Source: Lutraria lutraria (lineage: Eukaryota; Mollusca; Bivalvia; Venerida; Mactridae). Taken from it: a stretch of 64,000 bases of DNA. Position 1 is the stretch's first letter. The number at the start of each line of letters is the position of its first letter. The notes beneath the pieces are model-generated. The model ran no database searches and had not been told where the DNA came from. It was given only the letters and a program-made list of their open reading frames with translations. The position numbers and the translations under genes were made by a program. Below are positions 57,636 through 64,000 of this stretch, in pieces. Where the stretch lies: assembly GCA_964023205.1 (NCBI GenBank), contig OZ026840.1:29020064-29084063 (forward strand), read 5' to 3'.

Positions 57636-60600
57636 GTGATGAGGTTAAGGTTGGTGTGTGGTGATGAGGTTAAGGGTTGGTGTGTGGTGATGAGGTTAAG
57701 AGTTGGTGTGTGGTGATGAGGTTAAAGGTTGGTGTTTGGTGATGTGGTTAAGGGTTGTAGTGTGGTTAAGGGGTGATGAGGTTAAGGGTTGTAGTGTAGT
57801 TAAGGGGTGATGAGGTTAAGGGTTGGTGTGTGGTGATGAGGTTAAGGGTTGGTGTGTGGTGATGAGGTTAAGGGTTGTAGTGTGGTTAAGGGGTGATGAG
57901 GTTAAGGGTTGGTGTGTGGTGATGAGGTTAAGGGTTGGTGTGTGGTGATGAGGTTAAGGGTTGTAGTGTGGTTAAGGGGTGATGAGGTTAAGGGTTGGTG
58001 TGTGGTGATGAGGTTAAGGGTTGGTGTGTGGTTAAGGGGTGATGAGGTTAAGGGTTGGTGTGTGGTGATGGGGTTAAGGGTTGTAGTGTGGTTAAGGGGT
58101 GATGAGGTTAAGGGTTGGTGTGTGGTTAAGGGGTGATGAGGTTAAGGGTTGGTGTGTGGTTAAGGGGTGATGAGGTTAAGGGTTGTAGTGTGGTTAAGGG
58201 GTGATGAGGTTAAGGGTTGGTGTGTGGTGATGAGGTTAAGGGTTGGTGTGTGGTGATGAGGTTAAGGGTTGGTGTGTGGTGATGAGGTTAAGGGTTGTAG
58301 TGTGGTTAAGGGGTGATGAGGTTAAGGGTTGGTGTGTGGTGATGAGGTTAAGGGTTGGTGTGTGGTGATGAGGTTAAGGGTTGTAGTGTGGTTAAGGGGT
58401 GATGAGGTTAAGGGTTGGTGTGTGGTGATGAGGTTAAGGGTTGGTGTGTGGTTAAGGGGTGATGAGGTTAAGGGTTGGTGTGTGGTGATGGGGTTAAGGG
58501 TTGTAGTGTGGTTAAGGGGTGATGAGGTTAAGGGTTGGTGTGTGGTTAAGGGGTGATGAGGTTAAGGGTTGGTGTGTGGTTAAGGGGTGATGAGGTTAAG
58601 GGTTGTAGTGTGGTTAAGGGGTGATGAGGTTAAGGGTTGGTGTGTGGTGATGAGGTTAAGGGTTGGTGTGTGGTGATGAGGTTAAGGGTTGGTGTGTGGT
58701 GATGAGGTTAAGGGTTAGTGTGTGGTGATGAGGTTAAGGGTTGGTGTGTGGTGATGAGGTTAAAAGTTGGTGTGTAGTGATGAGGTTAAGGGTTGGTGTG
58801 TGGTGATGATGTTAAGGGTTGGTGTGTTGTTAAGGGGTGATGAGGTTAAGGGTTGGTGTGTGGTTAAGGGGTGATGAGGTTAAGGGTTGTAGTGTGGTTA
58901 AGGGGTGATGAGGTTAAGGGTTGGTGTGTGGTGATGAGGTTAAGGGTTGGTGTGTGGTGATGTGGTTAAGGGTTGTAGTGTGGTGATGAGGTTAAGGGTT
59001 GGTGTGTGGTGATGAGGTTAAGGGTTGGTGTGTGGTGATGAGGTTAAGGGTTGGTGTGTGGTGATGTGGTTAAGGGTTGTAGTGTGGTTAAGGGTTGGTG
59101 TGTGGTTAAGGGGTGATGAGGTTAAGGGTTGTAGTGTGGTTAAGGGGAGATGAGGTTAAGGGTTGGTGTGTGGTGATGAGGTTAAGGGTTGGTGTGTGGT
59201 GATGTGGTTAAGGGTTGTAGTGTGGTGATGAGGTTAAGGGTTGGTGTGTGGTGATGCGGTTAAGGGTTGGTGTGTGGTGATGAGGTTAAGGGTTGGTGTG
59301 TGGTGATGTGGTTAAGGGTTGTAGTGTGGTTAGGGGGTGATGAGGTTAAGGGTTGTAGTGTGGTTAAGGGGTGATGAGGTTAAGGGTTGGTGTGTGGTGA
59401 TGAGGTTAAGGGTTGGTGTGTGGTTAAGGGGTGATGAGGTTAAGGGTTGGTGTGTGGTGATGGGGTTAAGGGTTGTAGTGTGGTTAAGGGGTGATGAGGT
59501 TAAGGGTTGGTGTGTGGTTAAGGGGTGATGAGGTTAAGGGTTGGTGTGTGGTTAAGGGGTGATGAGGTTAAGGGTTGTAGTGTGGTTAAGGGGTGATGAG
59601 GTTAAGGGTTGGTGTGTGGTGATGAGGTTAAGGGTTGGTGTGTGGTGATGAGGTTAAGGGTTGGTGTGTGGTGATGAGGTTAAGGGTTGTAGTGTGGTTA
59701 AGGGGTGATGAGGTTAAGGGTTGGTGTGTGGTGATGAGGTTAAGGGTTGGTGTGTGGTGATGAGGTTAAGGGTTGTAGTGTGGTTAAGGGGTGATGAGGT
59801 TAAGGGTTGGTGTGTGGTGATGAGGTTAAGGGTTGGTGTGTGGTTAAGGGGTGATGAGGTTAAGGGTTGGTGTGTGGTGATGGGGTTAAGGGTTGTAGTG
59901 TGGTTAAGGGGTGATGAGGTTAAGGGTTGGTGTGTGGTTAAGGGGTGATGAGGTTAAGGGTTGGTGTGTGGTTAAGGGGTGATGAGGTTAAGGGTTGTAG
60001 TGTGGTTAAGGGGTGATGAGGTTAAGGGTTGGTGTGTGGTGATGAGGTTAAGGGTTGGTGTGTGGTGATGAGGTTAAGGGTTGGTGTGTGGTGATGAGGT
60101 TAAGGGTTAGTGTGTGGTGATGAGGTTAAGGGTTGGTGTGTGGTGATGAGGTTAAAAGTTGGTGTGTGGTGATGAGGTTAAGGGTTGGTGTGTGGTGATG
60201 ATGTTAAGGGTTGGTGTGTGGTTAAGGGGTGATGAGGTTAAGGGTTGGTGTGTGGTTAAGGGGTGATGAGGTTAAGGGTTGTAGTGTGGTTAAGGGGTGA
60301 TGAGGTTAAGGGTTGGTGTGTGGTGATGAGGTTAAGGGTTGGTGTGTGGTGATGTGGTTAAGGGTTGTAGTGTGGTGATGAGGTTAAGGGTTGGTGTGTG
60401 GTGATGAGGTTAAGGGTTGGTGTGTGGTGATGAGGTTAAGGGTTGGTGTGTGGTGATGGGGTTAAGGGTTGTAGTGTGGTTAAGGGTTGGTGTGTGGTTA
60501 AGGGGTGATGAGGTTAAGGGTTGTAGTGTGGTTAAGGGGTGATGAGGTTAAGGGTTGGTGTGTGGTGATGAGGTTAAGGGTTGGTGTGTGGTGATGTGGT

Positions 60601-63600
60601 TAAGGGTTGTAGTGTGGTGATGAGGTTAAGGGTTGGTGTGTGGTGATGCGGTTAAGGGTTGGTGTGTGGTGATGAGGTTAAGGGTTGGTGTGTGGTGATG
60701 TGGTTAAGGGTTGTAGTGTGGTTAAGGGGTGATGAGGTTAAGGGTTGTAGTGTGGTTAAGGGGTGATGAGGTTAAGGGTTGGTGTGTGGTGATGAGGTTA
60801 AGGGTTGGTGTGTGGTGATGAGGTTAAGGGTTGGTGTGTGGTGATGAGGTTAAGGGTTGGTGTGTGGTGATGAGGTTAAGGGTTGGTGTGTGGTGATGAG
60901 GTTAAGAGTTGGTGTGTGGTGTTGAGGTTAAGGGTTGGTGTTTGGTGATGTGGTTAAGGGTTGTAGTGTGGTTAAGGGGTGATGAGGTTAAGGGTTGTAG
61001 TGTGGTTAAGGGGTGATGAGGTTAAGGGTTGGTGTGTGGTGATGAGGTTAAGGGTTGGTGTGTGGTGATGAGGTTAAGGGTTGTAGTGTGGTTAAGGGGT
61101 GATGAGGTTAAGGGTTGGTGTGTGGTGATGAGGTTAAGGGTTGGTGTGTGGTGATGTGGTTAAGGGTTGTAGTGTGGTGATGAGGTTAAGGGTTGGTGTG
61201 TGGTCATGCGGTTAAGGGTTGGTGTGTGGTGATGAGGTTAAGGGTTGGTGTGTGGTGATGTGGTTAAGGGTTGTAGTGTGGTTAAGGGGTGATGAGGTTA
61301 AGGGTTGTAGTGTGGTTAAGGGGTGATGAGGTTAAGGGTTGGTGTGTGGTGATGAGGTTAAGGGTTGGTGTGTGGTGATGAGGTTAAGGGTTGGTGTGTG
61401 GTGATGAGGTTAAGGGTTGGTGTGTGGTGATGAGGTTAAGAGTTGGTGTGTGGTGATGAGGTTAAAGGTTGGTGTTTGGTGATGTGGTTAAGGGTTGTAG
61501 TGTGGTTAAGGGGTGATGAGGTTAAGGGTTGTAGTGTGCTTAAGGGGTGATGAGGTTAAGGGTTGGTGTGTGGTGATGAGGTTAAGGGTTGGTGTGTGGT
61601 GATGAGGTTAAGGGTTGTAGTGTGGTTAAGGGGTGATGAGGTTAAGGGTTGGTGTGTGGTGATGAGGTTAAGGGTTGGTGTGTGGTGATGAGGTTAAGGG
61701 TTGTAGTGTGGTTAAGGGGTGATGAGGTTAAGGGTTGGTGTGTGGTGATGAGGTTAAGGGTTGGTGTGTGGTTAAGGGGTGATGAGGTTAAGGGTTGGTG
61801 TGTGGTGATGGGGTTAAGGGTTGTAGTGTGGTTAAGGGGTGATGAGGTTAAGGGTTGGTGTGTGGTTAAGGGGTGATGAGGTTAAGGGTTGGTGTGTGGT
61901 TAAGGGGTGATGAGGTTAAGGGTTGTAGTGTGGTTAAGGGGTGATGAGGTTAAGGGTTGGTGTGTGGTGATGAGGTTAAGGGTTGGTGTGTGGTGATGAG
62001 GTTAAGGGTTGGTGTGTGGTGATGAGGTTAAGGGTTGGTGTGTGGTGATGAGGTTAAGGGTTGGTGTGTGGTGATGAGGTTAAGAGTTGGTGTGTGGTGA
62101 TGAGGTTAAGGGTTGGTGTGTGGTGATGAGGTTAAGAGTTGGTGTGTGGTGATGAGGTTAAGAGTTGGTGTGTGGTGATGAGGTTAAGGGTTGGTGTGTG
62201 TTGATGTGGTTAAGAGTTGGTGTGTGGTGATGAGGTTAAGGGTTGGTGTGTGGTGATGAGGTTAAGGGTTGGTGTGTGGTTAAGGGGTGATGAGGTTAAG
62301 GGTTGGTGTGTGGTGATGAGGTTAAGGGTTGTAGTGTGGTTAAGGGGTGATGAGGTTAAGGGTTGGTGTGTGGTGATGAGGTTAAGGGTTGGTGTGTGGT
62401 GATGAGGTTAAGGGTTGGTGTGTGGTTAAGGGGTGATGAGGTTAAGGGTAGGTGTGTGGTTAAGGGGTGATGAGGTTAAGGGTTGTAGTGTGGTTAAGGG
62501 GTGATGAGGTTAAGGGTTGGTGTGTGGTGATGAGGTTAAGAGTTGGTGTGTGGTGATGAGGTTAAGGGTTGGTGTGTGGTGATGTGGTTAAGGGTTGTAG
62601 TGTGGTTAAGGGGTGATGAGGTTAAGGGTTGTAGTGTGGTTAAGGGGTGAAGAGGTTAAGGGTTGGTGTGTGGTGATGAGGTTAAGGGTTGGTGTGTGGT
62701 GATGAGGTTAAGGGTTGTAGTGTGGTTAAGGGGTGATGAGGTTAAGGGTTGGTGTGTGGTGATGAGTTTAAGGGTTGGTGTGTGGTGATGAGGTTAAGGG
62801 TTGGTGTGTGGTGATGAGGTTAAGGGTTGGTGTGTGGTGATGAGGTTAAGGGTTGGTGTGTGGTGATGAGGTTAAGGGTTGGTGTGTGGTTAAGGGGCGA
62901 TGAGGTTAAGGGTTGGTGTGTGGTGATGAGGTTAAGGGTTGGTGTGTGGTGATGAGGTTAAGGGTTGGTGTGTGGTGATCAGGTTAAGGGTTGGTGTGTG
63001 GTGATGTGGTTAAGGGTTGTAGTGTGGTTAAGGGGTGATGAGGTTAAGGGTTGTAGTGTGGTTAAGGGGTGATGAGGTTAAGGGTTGGTGTGTGGTGATG
63101 AGGTTAAAGGTTGGTGTGTGGTGATGAGGTTAAGGGTTGGTGTGTGGTGATGAGGTTAAGGGTTGGTGTGTGGTGATGAGGTTAAGAGTTGGTGTGTGGT
63201 GATGAGGTTAAAGGTTGGTGTTTGGTGATGTGGTTAAGGGTTGTAGTGTGGTTAAGGGGTGATGAGGTTAAGGGTTGTAGTGTGCTTAAGGGGTGATGAG
63301 GTTAAGGGTTGGTGTGTGGTGATGAGGTTAAGGGTTGGTGTGTGGTGATGAGGTTAAGGGTTGTAGTGTGGTTAAGGGGTGATGAGGTTAAGGGTTGGTG
63401 TGTGGTGATGAGGTTAAGGGTTGGTGTGTGGTGATGAGGTAAAGGGTTGTAGTGTGGTTAAGGGGTGATGAGGTTAAGGGTTGGTGTGTGGTGATGAGGT
63501 TAAGGGTTGGTGTGTGGTTAAGGGGTGATGAGGTTAAGGGTTGGTGTGTGGTGATGGGGTTAAGGGTTGTAGTGTGGTTAAGGGGTGATGAGGTTAAGGG

Positions 63601-64000
63601 TTGGTGTGTGGTTAAGGGGTGATGAGGTTAAGGGTTGGTGTGTGGTTAAGGGGTGATGAGGTTAAGGGTTGTAGTGTGGTTAAGGGGTGATGAGGTTAAG
63701 GGTTGGTGTGTGGTGATGAGGTTAAGGGTTGGTGTGTGGTGATGAGGTTAAGGGTTGGTGTGTGGTGATGAGGTTAAGGGTTGGTGTGTGGTGATGAGGT
63801 TAAGGGTTGGTGTGTGGTGATGAGGTTAAGAGTTGGTGTGTGGTGATGAGGTTAAGGGTTGGTGTGTGGTGATGAGGTTAAGAGTTGGTGTGTGGTGATG
63901 AGGTTAAGAGTTGGTGTGTGGTGATGAGGTTAAGGGTTGGTGTGTGTTGATGTGGTTAAGAGTTGGTGTGTGGTGATGAGGTTAAGGGTTGGTGTGTGGT
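57636..64000 (+). repeat. GT-rich satellite with 26-bp and 34-bp units and higher-order structure
   Basis: The array fills 6.4 kb and leaves the window. The basic unit is 26 bp, beginning GATGAGGTTAAGGG. A 34-bp form adds an 8-bp TTAAGGGG, often with TTGTAGTGTGG replacing TTGGTGTGTGG. Long blocks recur unchanged: a 228-bp block starts at 57909, 58329, 59721 and 61649, and the rare variant TTAAAAGTTGG recurs 1392 bp apart (58760 and 60152). C is nearly absent from the plus strand. Long open frames here (GDEVKGWCVV and the like) are translations of the repeat, not genes. Confidence 0.95.

Noticed and set aside
57416..57664. Open frame running through the N block
   Set aside because: Made almost entirely of unknown bases.
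57909..62402. Several identical 60-75 codon open frames (GDEVKGWCVV type) in the satellite
   Set aside because: They are translations of a tandem repeat whose unit lacks stops in that frame. There are no splice sites, no start context and no non-repeat coding.
57636..64000. Telomeric repeat or CRISPR array
   Set aside because: The period is 26/34 bp, not 6 bp TTAGGG. There are no unique spacers, and this is an animal genome.

Overview
This is an animal (metazoan) genomic window. Genes are cut into many short exons with GT/AG introns, base composition is AT-rich, and introns are full of short interspersed repeats and inverted-repeat elements. The gene set (an intron-rich GEMIN4 homologue, a ZNF451 homologue, POMT1, and a beta-1,3-glucan-binding-protein relic) together with the repeat types suggests a lophotrochozoan, most likely a bivalve mollusc. 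The taxon is an inference, not a proof.

Layout. 1-6120: a 5.6-kb element with terminal inverted repeats and a 3-bp target duplication, lying inside an older ACGT-rich repeat. 6399-20348, minus strand: complete 14-exon GEMIN4-like gene (1086 codons when the exons are joined). 20349-21444: head-to-head intergenic region with CRE-like palindromes. 21445-30414, plus strand: complete 6-exon ZNF451-like gene (1057 codons). 30415-34860: repeats only, between convergent genes. 34861-50359, minus strand: complete 18-exon POMT1 gene (755 codons). 50367-54837: repeats, a reverse-transcriptase relic and a CAGC-rich tandem array. 54838-57009, minus strand: four 5' exons of a beta-1,3-glucan-binding-protein (GNBP/GH16) gene with three reading-frame breaks and no catalytic part. 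57137-57435: 46-bp tandem repeat. 57436-57635: assembly gap (200 N). 57636-64000: GT-rich minisatellite/satellite with almost no C on the plus strand, running off the window.

How the genes relate: GEMIN4 (SMN complex, snRNP assembly) and ZNF451 (SUMO-linked nuclear protein) share a divergent promoter region but no known pathway. POMT1 (ER protein O-mannosylation) is unrelated to them. All three exon models keep phase at every junction and have lengths close to the human proteins.

No operon-like or defence-like system is visible. The least expected material is in the mobile DNA: several small inverted-repeat families whose insertion sites can be read directly. These include a Mutator-like family with two perfect 9-bp duplications, a 76-bp palindrome with two perfect 4-bp duplications and a paralogous empty site, and a 463-bp hAT-like element with an 8-bp duplication. 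The decayed GNBP locus and the strand-biased higher-order satellite are also notable.
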